Shown here in pieces: positions 43,663 to 52,793 of a stretch of 64,000 nucleotides of DNA. Both the position numbers and the translations under genes were made by a program. The stretch is from NCBI GenBank assembly GCA_963845485.1, contig CAWJSI010000001.1, positions 310,001 through 374,000 of the forward strand, in the 5' to 3' direction. The number at the start of each line of letters is the position of its first letter. Position 1 is the stretch's first letter. The stretch is from Bog-756 sp963845485 (GTDB lineage Bacteria > Actinomycetota > Acidimicrobiia > Acidimicrobiales > RAAP-2). The notes below the pieces were generated by a model. That model had not been told where the DNA came from. It did no database searches and saw only the letters and a list, made by a program, of their open reading frames with translations.

Positions 43663-44178
43663 ATGAACAGCATCGACGTTCTGGTGGACGCCTTCGAACG
43701 GGTGAGGGACTCGGTCCACCCGGCCGCCAACGGACTCAGCCTGGCCGAGCTGACCTTCCGTCCGAGCAGCGAGTCCAACTCCATCGCCTGGCTGGTCTGG
43801 CACCTCACCCGCATCCAGGACGACCACATCGCCGGCGTCGACGACGGGCGGCAGCTGTGGATTGCCGACGGGTGGGCCGAGCGGTTCGCCCTGCCCCTCC
43901 CCGTCGACGACACCGGCTACGGCCATGATGCCGACGCCGTGGGACTGGTGGCGGCCGAGGCCCGGTTGCTGCTCGACTACTTCGAAGCGGTCCACCAGCG
44001 CACCCTCACGTTCATGGCCACGCTGGCCGAGGACGACCTCGACCGGGTGGTGGACGAGCGGTGGGATCCGCCGGTGACCCTCCAGGTCCGCCTGGTGAGC
44101 GTCATCGCCGACGACCTCCAACACGCCGGGCAGGCCGCCTACGTGCGGGGCATCCTGCCCGACTCGCTGCGTTCCTGA
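43663..44178 (+). CDS. DinB-family protein
   Basis: A 171-residue four-helix DinB protein. His ligands occur in WLVWHLTRIQDDHIAGV and the C-terminal ADDLQHAGQAAYVRG. DinB proteins are likely thiol-dependent transferases that use mycothiol or bacillithiol. An AGGAG is nine bases upstream of the ATG. It follows the maleylpyruvate-isomerase-like gene by 128 bases on the same strand and converges on the tetR remnant. Confidence 0.86.
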   Translation: MNSIDVLVDAFERVRDSVHPAANGLSLAELTFRPSSESNSIAWLVWHLTRIQDDHIAGVDDGRQLWIADGWAERFALPLPVDDTGYGHDADAVGLVAAEARLLLDYFEAVHQRTLTFMATLAEDDLDRVVDERWDPPVTLQVRLVSVIADDLQHAGQAAYVRGILPDSLRS

Positions 44179-44199
44179 ACCCTCAGGGGGAGGAGGGGC

Positions 44200-44812
44200 T
44201 CAGACGGGGCCCATGCCGATCCAGATGGTGTCGACGGCCCGCTCGGCCCAGCCGGCTTCGCTGCGCTGGCCGGCCACCCGGCGGGCGAACACCGAGCCCG
44301 TCACCATCTGCAGCGCCAGGTCGAGGTCGGCGTCGGCCCGGAGCTCCCCGAGCTCTTGGGCCCGCACCAGCAGCGTCCTCACGTACTCCATCCGGGGGGC
44401 GACGACCCGTTGGCGGTGGAGGTCGAGGGCGGAGGGATCCTCGCGCATCCCGATGAGGGTTCCCACCACCTCGAGGCAGCCCTCGGCGAACCGCTGGTCG
44501 AACTGGGACAGGTAGGCGGCGAGTTCCGATCTCGGGTCGCTGGAGACGGCCGTCGACAGGTGGACGGTGCTGTTGGCGGCGATGGCCGCGGTGATCAGGT
44601 CGGCCTTGTCGCGGTAGCGGCGGTAGATCGGTGGCCCGGGCCACCCCGGCCTCGGAGGCCACGCTGTCCATGCTGACGTTGGCGTATCCGTGCGTCTCCA
44701 ACTGACGGCGGGCGGCGGCGGTGATGGCCGAGCTCACCCGCTCGTCCCTCGGACGGCCCCGCCTGGCCGGCGCCTCTTCGGTGTCGGTGGCCGTGGCCGT
44801 CCCTGCGCTCAT
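44200..44812 (-). pseudogene. TetR-family regulator broken by a one-base insertion
   Basis: The 5' part encodes a normal TetR start (RRGRPRDERVSSAITAAARR, then SMDSVASEAGVARAT) but the frame breaks near 44630. The sequence reads GCC ACC G ATC TAC CGC; removing one base restores the usual TIYRRYRDKADLI recognition-helix sequence, and the C-terminal domain then runs in the other frame to a stop at 44200. Total length is 3n+1. The break falls in the DNA-recognition helix, so the protein as written cannot bind DNA. The ATG overlaps the exporter stop (ATGA), so it would normally be co-expressed with, and probably repress, the exporter. A sequencing or assembly error is quite possible. Confidence 0.8.
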
Positions 44813-46404
44813 GCCGGCGCTACCTCCACGGCCGGGTCGCCGGCCGGGACGTTGGGCGGTGGGCCGGTAGGCGCCACGCTCGGAACGAAGTCCCGCTGGC
44901 GGACCAGGAGGAAGGCGCCGATGGAGCCGATCAGGGCGATGATCGCACCGATGAACATGATGGTGTTCAAGGTGTGGGAGAAGCCCGTGTGATAGGCGTC
45001 GAGCAGGGTGGTCCGGGCCGCTGACGACGGGATGGCGTTGGCCGTCTGGTGCACCGCCCCGCCGAGGATGGCGGCCTGCAGGGCCGCACCTCCGTGGGCC
45101 AGCACCTCCTGGCCGGCCGAGGTGGCCCGCAGCGCGGTGAGGGTGTGGCTCTGCAACTGGGACTGGAACACCGAGCCCAGACCGGCGATGCCGGTGGCGA
45201 TACCGACCTGACGGAAGGTGCTGTTGGCTCCCGAAGCCATACCGCTGCGCTGCGGTGGCACCACCGAGATGGCCGACGATGCCAGCACCGGGTTGACGGT
45301 GCCGATGCCGATGCCGGCCACGATGAAGCCGGGGAGCAGCACCGTCCAACCGGAGTCGGCCTTGGTGGTGGCCATGAGGGCGCAGCCCACGGCGATCAGG
45401 AGGAGGCCCGACCCGAGGAGGTACCTCGAGTGGACCCGCACGGTCAGCTTGCCGGCGATCGGCGCCACGATAAAGGCCAGCACGGTGAGGGGGAGGAACC
45501 GGACCCCGGCGGCCAACGGGGCGTAGCCGAGGTCGTCCTGGATGTAGAGGGTCAGGTACAAAAACAGGGCGAAGATCGACGCCGAGAGGGTGAAGGCCGA
45601 CAGGGACACGCCGCACATCGCCGGTCGCTTGAACAAGGTCAGGTCGAGCATGGGCTCCTTGCCGCGCCACTCGGCCACGAGGAACACGACCAGCAGCACG
45701 ACGGCCCCGGTCAGCATGCTCACGATGAGGGTGCTGGACCAGCCGTCGTCGTTCCCCCGGATGAGGGCGAAGACCAACAAGAACAGGGCGGTGGAGAACG
45801 AGACGAACCCGACCCAGTCGATGCGCTTGTGGTTGGGGTCCTTCGACTCTTGGATCTTGGACAGGGTCACGCCGATGGCGAGCACGCCGATGGGCACGTT
45901 GACGAAGAAGATCCAGCGCCACCCGATGCCGCTGGTGATGGCCCCGCCGACCAGTGGCCCGACGGCGACCGCTCCACCCAGGACGGCCCCGTAGATGCCG
46001 AAGGCCGTGCCCCGTTCCCGGCCGGTGAACGCCGCGGCGATCAGGGCCAGCGAGGTGGCGAACATGATGGCCCCGCCGACACCCTGGGCCGCCCGGGAGA
46101 GGTTGAGCATCAGTGAGGAGGTCGACAGCCCGCAGACCAGCGAGGCCGCCGAGAACACGCCGAGCCCGACGGCGAAGACCTCGCGCCGGCCGAACATGTC
46201 ACCGACCACCCCGGCGGTGAGCAGGAAGGCGGCCAGGGTGAGGGAGTAGGCGTCGACCACCCACTGGATGTCGCTGAACGAGGCGTGCAGGGACTGCTGG
46301 ATGTCAGGCAGCGCCACGTTCACGACGGTGATGTCGAGGAGGAGCATGAACGTCGCCGTGCAGACGGCGATCAACGTCCACCATTTGCGATCGAGTGCGG
46401 GCAT
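44809..46404 (-). CDS. DHA2-family MFS multidrug exporter (EmrB/QacA type)
   Basis: A 531-residue membrane protein with the fourteen-helix plan of DHA2 drug:H+ antiporters. The family motifs are DITVVNVALPDIQ in the first helix, GVVGDMFGRREVF after helix 2, and the antiporter motif C in GAVLGGAVAVGPLVGGAI. AGGAG precedes the ATG. A perfect 25-bp palindrome lies 57 bases upstream of the start codon and a (frameshifted) tetR gene follows immediately, the classic self-regulated exporter arrangement. The drug or metabolite exported is unknown. Confidence 0.9.
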   Translation of the reverse strand: MPALDRKWWTLIAVCTATFMLLLDITVVNVALPDIQQSLHASFSDIQWVVDAYSLTLAAFLLTAGVVGDMFGRREVFAVGLGVFSAASLVCGLSTSSLMLNLSRAAQGVGGAIMFATSLALIAAAFTGRERGTAFGIYGAVLGGAVAVGPLVGGAITSGIGWRWIFFVNVPIGVLAIGVTLSKIQESKDPNHKRIDWVGFVSFSTALFLLVFALIRGNDDGWSSTLIVSMLTGAVVLLVVFLVAEWRGKEPMLDLTLFKRPAMCGVSLSAFTLSASIFALFLYLTLYIQDDLGYAPLAAGVRFLPLTVLAFIVAPIAGKLTVRVHSRYLLGSGLLLIAVGCALMATTKADSGWTVLLPGFIVAGIGIGTVNPVLASSAISVVPPQRSGMASGANSTFRQVGIATGIAGLGSVFQSQLQSHTLTALRATSAGQEVLAHGGAALQAAILGGAVHQTANAIPSSAARTTLLDAYHTGFSHTLNTIMFIGAIIALIGSIGAFLLVRQRDFVPSVAPTGPPPNVPAGDPAVEVAPA

Positions 46405-46461
46405 GGGGCGGCTCCTGTGGGGTAGGTCCGTGCTCCGCTGGGCACACGCCTCAGCGATTGC

Positions 46462-46486
46462 GATTCAATACGTCTCGTATTGAATC
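46462..46486. promoter_or_regulatory. Perfect 25-bp TetR-type operator
   Basis: GATTCAATACG-TCT-CGTATTGAATC is a perfect 11-base inverted repeat with a 3-base centre, in the short gap between the Gfo/Idh/MocA gene end and the exporter start. It lies where an exporter promoter is expected and is AT-rich against the surroundings. It is the likely binding site of the co-located TetR protein. Confidence 0.75.
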
Positions 46487-46561
46487 AGATGGAACGACCG
46501 ATGGCAACGGTTCTACCGGGCCGGCCCCCACGGCCCGGCCTAGGGCCGCTCGGGTCCCCGA

Positions 46562-47653
46562 TCAGCTGAGGGAGGCGGGGTCCACGCCGATGCTCCCGGC
46601 CTCACTGCTGGCGTAGACGGCCAGGGCGAACCGGAGGACCGACACGGCCTCCTCGGCACTCCACTTCATCGGTCCCTCGCCGGTGTGCAGCCAGCGCAGC
46701 CAGTGGCGCCCCGAGTCACGGAAGCTGCTGGCCCAGTCGTCGTCGAGGGCGTGGTACGACCGCATCTCCCCGTCGGCGTAGACCTCCAGGCTGGGCTCTT
46801 GGATGCCCCGCCCCGTGCACCGGTTGACCCGGGCGTAACCCTTCCGGCCGGTGACCTCCCAGCGCTCGTCGTTGGTGTAGTAGTCCGAACGCAGATACAT
46901 GTCCGGAGCCAGGCTGATGTCCCACACGCCCCGCACACCGTTCTCGTGTTCCCAGATGATGGTGGCCGGAGCGTCGATCTCGAGGCCCTCCATGACTTCG
47001 GTACCACCCACCCAGGCGCGTACCTCTCTGATCGGACCGAACAGCCACAGGGCGGTGGCCAGCTTGTGCCAGCCGTCGTCGAACACCAGGATCCCGCGTC
47101 CCACCTTCATCTGCTTGAACTGCCACTCATAGCTGCTGCCGGGGACCTCCCAACCCCCGAGACCGCTGGCCACCATCTTCATGGTGTAGCTGCTGACCGG
47201 ACCGATGGCTCCGGACTCCACCGTCTCTTTGAGCCGGACCAGCGGCTCGTAGAAGATGTAGTTCTCCATCACCCGGAACTGCCGGTCGTGAGCCTTGGCC
47301 GCGTCGAGCATGAGTTGGGCACTGGCCAGGTCGTTGCACATGGGCTTTTGCAGGTTGACGTGCCATCCGTGGGAGAACAGCTCGATGACCCCTTCGACGT
47401 GGAGGGGAATGGGCAAGAGGGCCTCGACGGCGTCGACCTCGAGTCCGCTGGCGGCCAGCTCGGCCACCGAGGCGAAGGTCTGTGCCTCCGGCCAGTCGGC
47501 CTGACGCTGGGCCCGCCGCTCCTCGCTCGGGTCGACCAGGGCCACCACCTCGACGTCGGGATTGTCCACATAAGCCCGCATGTTGAGGTCGTAGATGCGC
47601 CCGAGGCCTACGAAGGCGGCACGCACCGGGCGGTCATAGGGAACAAAGGCCAT
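46562..47653 (-). CDS. Gfo/Idh/MocA-family oxidoreductase
   Basis: A 363-residue NAD(P)-dependent dehydrogenase. The N-terminal Rossmann domain has VGLGRIYDLNMRAY and the EKP-like motif as VNLQKPMCNDLASAQ; the C-terminal domain contains VENYIFYEPL-type residues and DDGWHKLATALWLFG with the catalytic His. Members act on sugars or inositols. GAGGAG is ten bases before the ATG. It is transcribed toward the exporter and separated from it by the operator. No sugar-transport genes are adjacent. Confidence 0.83.
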   Translation of the reverse strand: MAFVPYDRPVRAAFVGLGRIYDLNMRAYVDNPDVEVVALVDPSEERRAQRQADWPEAQTFASVAELAASGLEVDAVEALLPIPLHVEGVIELFSHGWHVNLQKPMCNDLASAQLMLDAAKAHDRQFRVMENYIFYEPLVRLKETVESGAIGPVSSYTMKMVASGLGGWEVPGSSYEWQFKQMKVGRGILVFDDGWHKLATALWLFGPIREVRAWVGGTEVMEGLEIDAPATIIWEHENGVRGVWDISLAPDMYLRSDYYTNDERWEVTGRKGYARVNRCTGRGIQEPSLEVYADGEMRSYHALDDDWASSFRDSGRHWLRWLHTGEGPMKWSAEEAVSVLRFALAVYASSEAGSIGVDPASLS

Positions 47654-48393
47654 GGCGGGGCGTCTCCTCAACTCGTTCGGTGTCAGTCGTCGTGCGACCC
47701 GCCTGAACGGGGCGAGCGTCCGGGGTCGTCGACGGAACACTACGTGACCGGACGACCATGCCGGTTGTCCGTGCTTACCGTCCTTCGACCCAGTTCGCTC
47801 GGTGGAGGTGATGAGGCCTACCAGTGCAGGTGTCGGAACCCTCATCGGCCACGATGAAGATCTCCCGCCGGGCCGGTGCCTCATGGTGATGCCGTAGCCC
47901 GCCTCAGGGCCGAAGCCTGCGGATGGAGACAAGGCGTAAGGGAGCAGGGTCCAGAGCCGGTGCGCCGCACCGCACTTGGCCCCACGGGGGAGTGCTCGAG
48001 GCGGTCACCGAGCCCCCATCGCCTCTGCCGACAAGCGCGTGAGTCTCAACGGTGCGCTCGATGCGCTGTCGACGCACCAGGAGGCCTCATCGGATCGTTC
48101 CGGTGGGTGCTCGTTGGTTACGGATGACCGGGACTATGAGCGGATAGTTCGTGAGAATAGTGATCTGTCTGGGAACGAAGTGGGACGATATGTGGTCTCG
48201 TTGTGATTGTCAGTCTCCCGCCAGTGGAGAGGAAATTTCCTATAGTTTCCGGGGGAACGCGCTATTTTCTTTTAATCGTATTTGGTCAAAATAGACCGAT
48301 CTATTAGTAATAAATACCGCCCACTCCGCTAGCGTGGTTTGCACGGTGAACACCGCGCACCGGTCGCAGCGAAGAGTGGGTTCGGCAAGCACG
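47654..48393. other. Long intergenic region with an AT-rich promoter-proximal block
   Basis: About 740 bases without a convincing gene; the few plus-strand open frames (for example 47976-48206) have poor codon bias. The last part, roughly 48200-48330, is markedly AT-rich for this genome and contains AGGAAATTTCCT (48230-48241) and AATAGA-CCGA-TCTATT (48290-48305), both perfect palindromes. It likely holds the promoter of the GH16-like gene, and the AT-rich DNA may mark a site of regulation or recent insertion. Confidence 0.55.
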
Positions 48394-50190
48394 ATGATCA
48401 GACGAACAGGAGTGGCCATCGCCCTCTCGGTGGGGCTCGTGGCGATGGCGTGCTGTGGCACCGGCGGATCTGCCGGGGCGGCCGGCACCCCACTGCCGAG
48501 CCCTGCCGGGGTTCCCGGCGCGCACGTTTCCGAGACCGCTGGGTCGTCCACGCTGGACTTTGCCGGCTATCCATGGACGGTGAAGAGTTCGACCACTCCG
48601 ATTGGGCCAGGTCCAAATCTCTTCGATCCCGATGGACCTTCGGTTGACTCGGCGGGACTCCACCTGCAGGTCACCCACACGGCCGCTGGGTGGGAGTCCT
48701 CGGAGGTGATCCTCGATCCGACCCTCGGCTACGGCACCTACCGCTGGACCGTCGACGGTCCCGTATCGAGCCTCGACCCCAATGTCGTGCTTTCCCTTTT
48801 CACCTATGACAACGCGAACACGGCGCCCTGGAACCGGGAGATCGACTTCGAGGCGTCCCGATTCTCTACTCCAGGTGATCCGACCAATGCGCAGTACGTG
48901 GTGCAGCCCTACTACGTACCAGGCAACCTCCAACGGATCACCCTCCCGAGCTCGAACGTCACCACCATCACGATGACGTGGATTCCGGGCACGGTCACGT
49001 ACACCGCCGACTCGCTGCCGCTATGGACGAGTCGCACATCCTGGGTGCCGACCAGCTCGACCGAGCAGGTGCACATGAGCTTGTGGTTGTTTCGGGGTGC
49101 CGCTCCCTCGAACGGGCTGCCGGTCTCCGTGGTGGTGTCCGACTTCGGGTTCACCCCGGTCCCTGCCCCGACCGCAAGCATCAGCTCGCCGCCCAACGGT
49201 CAGACGTATGCCGTAGGCCAGTCGGTGCCCACCAGCTTCACCTGCGCTGATGGCGCCCCTGGGCCGGGTGTCGCCAGCTGTCAGGACTCGGACGACGCCA
49301 CGGGCTCCGGTGTGCTCGATACATCCACACCCGGCACCCACACCTATACCGTTACCGCCTCCGACGGCCTGGGTCACAGTGGGACGACGTCGGTTACCTA
49401 CGCGGTGACCCGGCCGCACGGCTACTGGCTGGTTGGTTCGGACGGGGGGATCTTCACCTTCGGCTCGGCGGTCTTCCACGGCAGCACAGGGAATCTGCAG
49501 CTGAGTCGGCCGATAGTGGGCATCACCCCCACGGCGGGGGACGGAGGCTACTGGCTGGTCGGCTCCGACGGCGGAGCCTTTGCCTTCGGTGATGCCGGGT
49601 TCTACGGCTCCATTCCCGGTCTCGGTATCGCCCCAGCGGGGACCACGGTCGGACGACATCTCAACGCTCCCGTCGTGGGCGTGGTCCCCTCCATCGACGA
49701 CCGGGGGTATTTCATGGTGGCCTCCGACGGAGGGGTGTTCGCGTTCGGTGACGCACAGTTCGACGGATCGTGCCCGGGCATCGGAGGTTGCTCGGGCCAA
49801 GCGGTAGCCGTCGCACCGGACGAAAGCGGCCGCGGCTACTGGCTGGTCACCTCCACCGGTCACATCTACTCGTTCGGCGATGCTTCATTTTTCGGGGCAC
49901 CGGGCCCGCAAGCCTCACCCGTCACCTCGATGGTGCGCACGCCTGATGGCAACGGCTACTGGATCCTCGATGCCGATGGCCAGGTCTTTGCCTATGGGGA
50001 CGCAGGCGCCTTGGGCGGTGTCGCCGGGGGTTCCCAGCCGGCCACGGCCATCTTCGCCACGGTCGATGGGGGTGGTTACTGGGTGGCTTCAGCCTCGGGA
50101 GCCGCCGCTCCCTTCGGCGATGCTCCCAACGACGGCGATATGTCCGCCCAGCACCTCAACGGGAGAATCATCGCAGCAACTGGGTTCTAA
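48394..50190 (+). CDS. Secreted GH16-like protein with Ig-like domain and GYW repeats
   Basis: A 598-residue exported protein. A signal sequence covers about residues 5-32. Residues about 45-255 form a lectin/GH16-like beta-sandwich with TYRWTVDGPVSSL and the catalytic-type motif EIDFE at 149-153, matching the ExDxxE pattern of GH16 glucanases and laminarinases. An Ig-like module follows (about 260-340) and then six GYW repeats of about 42 residues (343-598) like those of the first gene in the window. The upstream GTG at 48346 is an alternative start. It probably acts on extracellular beta-glucan; the repeats may bind wall or matrix (inference). Confidence 0.8.
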   Translation: MIRRTGVAIALSVGLVAMACCGTGGSAGAAGTPLPSPAGVPGAHVSETAGSSTLDFAGYPWTVKSSTTPIGPGPNLFDPDGPSVDSAGLHLQVTHTAAGWESSEVILDPTLGYGTYRWTVDGPVSSLDPNVVLSLFTYDNANTAPWNREIDFEASRFSTPGDPTNAQYVVQPYYVPGNLQRITLPSSNVTTITMTWIPGTVTYTADSLPLWTSRTSWVPTSSTEQVHMSLWLFRGAAPSNGLPVSVVVSDFGFTPVPAPTASISSPPNGQTYAVGQSVPTSFTCADGAPGPGVASCQDSDDATGSGVLDTSTPGTHTYTVTASDGLGHSGTTSVTYAVTRPHGYWLVGSDGGIFTFGSAVFHGSTGNLQLSRPIVGITPTAGDGGYWLVGSDGGAFAFGDAGFYGSIPGLGIAPAGTTVGRHLNAPVVGVVPSIDDRGYFMVASDGGVFAFGDAQFDGSCPGIGGCSGQAVAVAPDESGRGYWLVTSTGHIYSFGDASFFGAPGPQASPVTSMVRTPDGNGYWILDADGQVFAYGDAGALGGVAGGSQPATAIFATVDGGGYWVASASGAAAPFGDAPNDGDMSAQHLNGRIIAATGF

Positions 50191-50300
50191 TCGGACTCCT
50201 TGCCGGGGCGAGGCACTTCTCCGCAGAAGGTTCATGCCGGCGGCGGCACGACCGAACGGACCGAGCCAAACAAGGAATCGGAGACCTACGATCGGGCCCC

Positions 50301-50786
50301 ATGCTCACCGGATTCGCCCACGCCGCCGTCTGTGTACCCGACGTGGAGGCGGCGACCCGCTGGTACACCGAGGTGCTGGGGCTGGCGGTGCTCTCACCCC
50401 CCTATGAGATGTCCGGCGCCGCCATCGAAGAGGACATGGGCGAACTCCTCCCGGCCCCGGTGGTGGTGCGGGCCGCCATCGTGGGACTGGGTGGGGACGA
50501 CCACGTGCTCGAACTCATCGAGTACCCGAACGCCCCGAACAAAGACAGCCTGGGCGGCCGCCCCGACCTCACGAGGACCGGTCTCACTCATGTCGGACTG
50601 GTCTGTACGGACATCGAGGGGACGCGACGGCTGCTCGAGGAGCGCGGGGTCGGCTTCCTGACCGAGGGGATCGCCGACGTCGCCGACCTCCGCACCACCT
50701 GGTTCACCGACCCGTGGGGGACGGTGTTCATTCTGGTCGAGAAGCGCCACGACGACCGGGCGTACTGGCACCAGTACGCACCCTGA
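50301..50786 (+). CDS. VOC-superfamily protein
   Basis: A 161-residue VOC-fold protein, with LTGFAHAAVCVPDVEAATRWYTEVL in the first module and GLTHVGLVCTDIEGTRRLLEERGV in the second, and Glu in FILVEKR as the likely metal ligand. Its overall length and the late D..G.VF.L pattern resemble methylmalonyl-CoA epimerase-like or dioxygenase-like members, but no function is assigned. It stands alone before the TIGR03085-type gene. Confidence 0.83.
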   Translation: MLTGFAHAAVCVPDVEAATRWYTEVLGLAVLSPPYEMSGAAIEEDMGELLPAPVVVRAAIVGLGGDDHVLELIEYPNAPNKDSLGGRPDLTRTGLTHVGLVCTDIEGTRRLLEERGVGFLTEGIADVADLRTTWFTDPWGTVFILVEKRHDDRAYWHQYAP

Positions 50787-50856
50787 CAATTGGTGCGGCC
50801 TGGACCGCACGGACCACCGGCGCACCGGGCGGTCTCCGGGCATAGTGTCACTCCCG

Positions 50857-51477
50857 ATGGCATCCGACACCGACGCCCAGCGCGAACGCCAGGAACTGTG
50901 CGACCTCTTCGTCGAACTGGGACCGGAGGCGCCGACCCTGTGTGAGGGATGGACCACCCGCGACCTGGCCGCCCACCTGGTGGTCAGAGAACGTCGACCC
51001 GACAGCGGCCCGGGCATCGTCTGGCCGCCACTGGCCGGGTACACCGAGCGGGTCCGGGTGGCGGCCCGGAACCGGATGACCTGGCCCGAGCTGATCGAGG
51101 CCGTGCGCGGCGGTCCGCCCGGCCTCCTGCGTCCGCTCGATCCGGCGATGAACACGGTGGAGTTCTTCATCCACGTGGAGGACGTCCGCCGCGCCCAGCC
51201 GGGGTGGGAGCCCCGGGCCATCCCACCGTCGCTGACCGAGGCCCTCTGGAAGCGCGTCGGCGCCCGGGGCATGGCCAAGAAGGTCGGCGCCACCGTCGAG
51301 CTCAGCGCGCCGGGGCGAGCCCCCAAGGTGGCCGGAAGCGGTCCGGCGGTGACCATCGACGGCGAGCCCGGCGAGCACACCATGTTCGGGGCCGGGCGCC
51401 AGGGTGCGGCCCGGGTCGAGGTGGATGGCGACCCCACCGTCGCCGAGCGGCTGCGGACGGCCTCACTCGGTATCTGA
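50857..51477 (+). CDS. TIGR03085-family DinB-like metal-binding protein
   Basis: A 206-residue member of the maleylpyruvate isomerase/TIGR03085 group. The signature is TLCEGWTTRDLAAHLVVRERRPDSGPG and later NTVEFFIHVEDVRRA; the His in DLAAHL and in FFIHVEDV are metal-site candidates. Actinobacterial and probably mycothiol-linked. The ATG at 50857 is the best start. It converges with a VOC gene 36 bases away. Confidence 0.85.
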   Translation: MASDTDAQRERQELCDLFVELGPEAPTLCEGWTTRDLAAHLVVRERRPDSGPGIVWPPLAGYTERVRVAARNRMTWPELIEAVRGGPPGLLRPLDPAMNTVEFFIHVEDVRRAQPGWEPRAIPPSLTEALWKRVGARGMAKKVGATVELSAPGRAPKVAGSGPAVTIDGEPGEHTMFGAGRQGAARVEVDGDPTVAERLRTASLGI

Positions 51478-51512
51478 AGCCCCTCCCGGGCTCAGCCGGC
51501 CCGGGGCTCCGG

Positions 51513-51926
51513 TCACCCCGGCATCGGGCGGGGAGCGGGGGCCACCAACTCGATGGCGGTGCCGTCGGGGTCGTGGAGCGACAGGGACGGGCGTCCGTCC
51601 TCGGACACGATGCCACCGTGGTCGATGCCCACATCGGTGAGGTGGTCGGCCCAGGCGGCCAGCGTGACCCCGTCGCTCACGGCGAAGGCCAGATGGTCGA
51701 GCGGTCCCGCCCCTCCGTCGGTGCGACCCGAGGTGAGTACGACGACCACCTTGCTCGGCCGGTGCCGGAGGGCGATGTAGCCGATCGAGAGGTCGGCTAC
51801 GAACTCGTCGAGTCCCAGGGCGGCTCGGTACCAGGCCGCCGAGGCCTCCACGTCCGAGACGAGGAGCTGGACGTGGGAGAGGCCACTGAAGGGAGCGGCC
51901 TCAGGTCCGGTGCCTGCCGGGGTCAC
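51513..51926 (-). CDS. VOC-superfamily protein
   Basis: A 137-residue VOC-fold protein similar in size and layout to the one at 33565-33960: FSGLSHVQLLVSDVEASAAWYRAALG, GPLDHLAFAVSD and DPDGTAIELVAP. His, His and Glu in those segments form the presumed metal site. GTG start at 51926. It is convergent with the TIGR03085-type gene and follows the next gene on the same strand by 45 bases. Confidence 0.85.
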   Translation of the reverse strand: MTPAGTGPEAAPFSGLSHVQLLVSDVEASAAWYRAALGLDEFVADLSIGYIALRHRPSKVVVVLTSGRTDGGAGPLDHLAFAVSDGVTLAAWADHLTDVGIDHGGIVSEDGRPSLSLHDPDGTAIELVAPAPRPMPG

Positions 51927-51971
51927 CGACGAACGCCCCGTGGGTAGCCCTCCGAGCCGGCCATGCCGCCC

Positions 51972-52793
51972 TCAGAGCTCGTCGACGTAGGTGTCGGTCC
52001 CGACCACGGTGCGGAAGAACGGGGCGGCGAGCAGGAGGTCGGCCAGCCCCGCCTGTTCCACGCCGTCGGTGTAGGCCCGGACCCGCTCGAGGGATGCCTC
52101 GGTGTCGCCCCCGACGAAGAGGAGCTGGACCAGCCGGTCGGTGCCGCCGGCCGCCGATCCGAGGTCCATGGGGACGTCGCGGGGACCCTCGTCGGGCACC
52201 GAAGGGACCCAGGAGGCGGCCATCTCGATGTCCGAGCCGTCGAGCATCGGGCCGAGGTGGTCAGCGGTCAGGCGCTCCTGCAGCTCGGCGGCGGTGCCCG
52301 ACCGGGCGTCCCACCACAAGATGATGAGGCCGTCGTAGTGGTGGTCGAGGGCCAACTCCACCGGGACGGGGTCGTCGTCGCGGTACACCGTCGCCAGCTG
52401 GTTGAACAGCGCGGTGTGGACGTGGGTCCGCTCGGGGAATCCCCGCCCGTGGGCGTAGAGCTCGCGGACCTGGGGGACGGCCCACTCCTCGAAGTGGTCG
52501 TCGTGGTGACCCTCCTCCACCCAGTAGATGGCCACGTAGCTGCCGGCGTCGGTGGGCCGGGCGATGATGCTCTCGGCCGGCCAGCGCCGGTCCTTCAGGG
52601 TCCGGGGGGCGACCCACCGGCTCCCGGCGAATAGCCACGGTCCCACCAGGCACCCGGCGTAGTAGTGGTCCCGCTCGTACCAGCGGTTGTAGGCCCGTTC
52701 GTACCCCTTGGCCGGGTCCACCAGGGTCAGCAGCATGCTTCCCACCTTCACCGGGTAGTCCCCGACCCCACCGACATCCAATGGATAACTCAC
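51972..52793 (-). CDS. Conserved hypothetical protein, possibly EthD-like dimeric barrel
   Basis: A 273-residue protein of unknown function. The N-terminus (MLLTLVDPAKGYERAYNRWYERDHYYAGCL) has the ferredoxin-like pattern of EthD/dimeric alpha-beta-barrel proteins, with a second similar half beginning LDHHYDGLIILWWDARSGTAAELQERLTADHLGPML. It is therefore plausibly a tandem-domain EthD-type protein acting on a small hydrophobic compound. GGGGAGG is five bases before the GTG start. It lies near SRPBCC, SDR and dehydrogenase genes, consistent with a catabolic role (inference). Confidence 0.62.
   Translation of the reverse strand: MSYPLDVGGVGDYPVKVGSMLLTLVDPAKGYERAYNRWYERDHYYAGCLVGPWLFAGSRWVAPRTLKDRRWPAESIIARPTDAGSYVAIYWVEEGHHDDHFEEWAVPQVRELYAHGRGFPERTHVHTALFNQLATVYRDDDPVPVELALDHHYDGLIILWWDARSGTAAELQERLTADHLGPMLDGSDIEMAASWVPSVPDEGPRDVPMDLGSAAGGTDRLVQLLFVGGDTEASLERVRAYTDGVEQAGLADLLLAAPFFRTVVGTDTYVDEL

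Noticed and set aside
47976..48206. 76-codon plus-strand frame in the long intergenic gap
   Set aside because: Poor codon bias, no ribosome binding site and no recognisable features.
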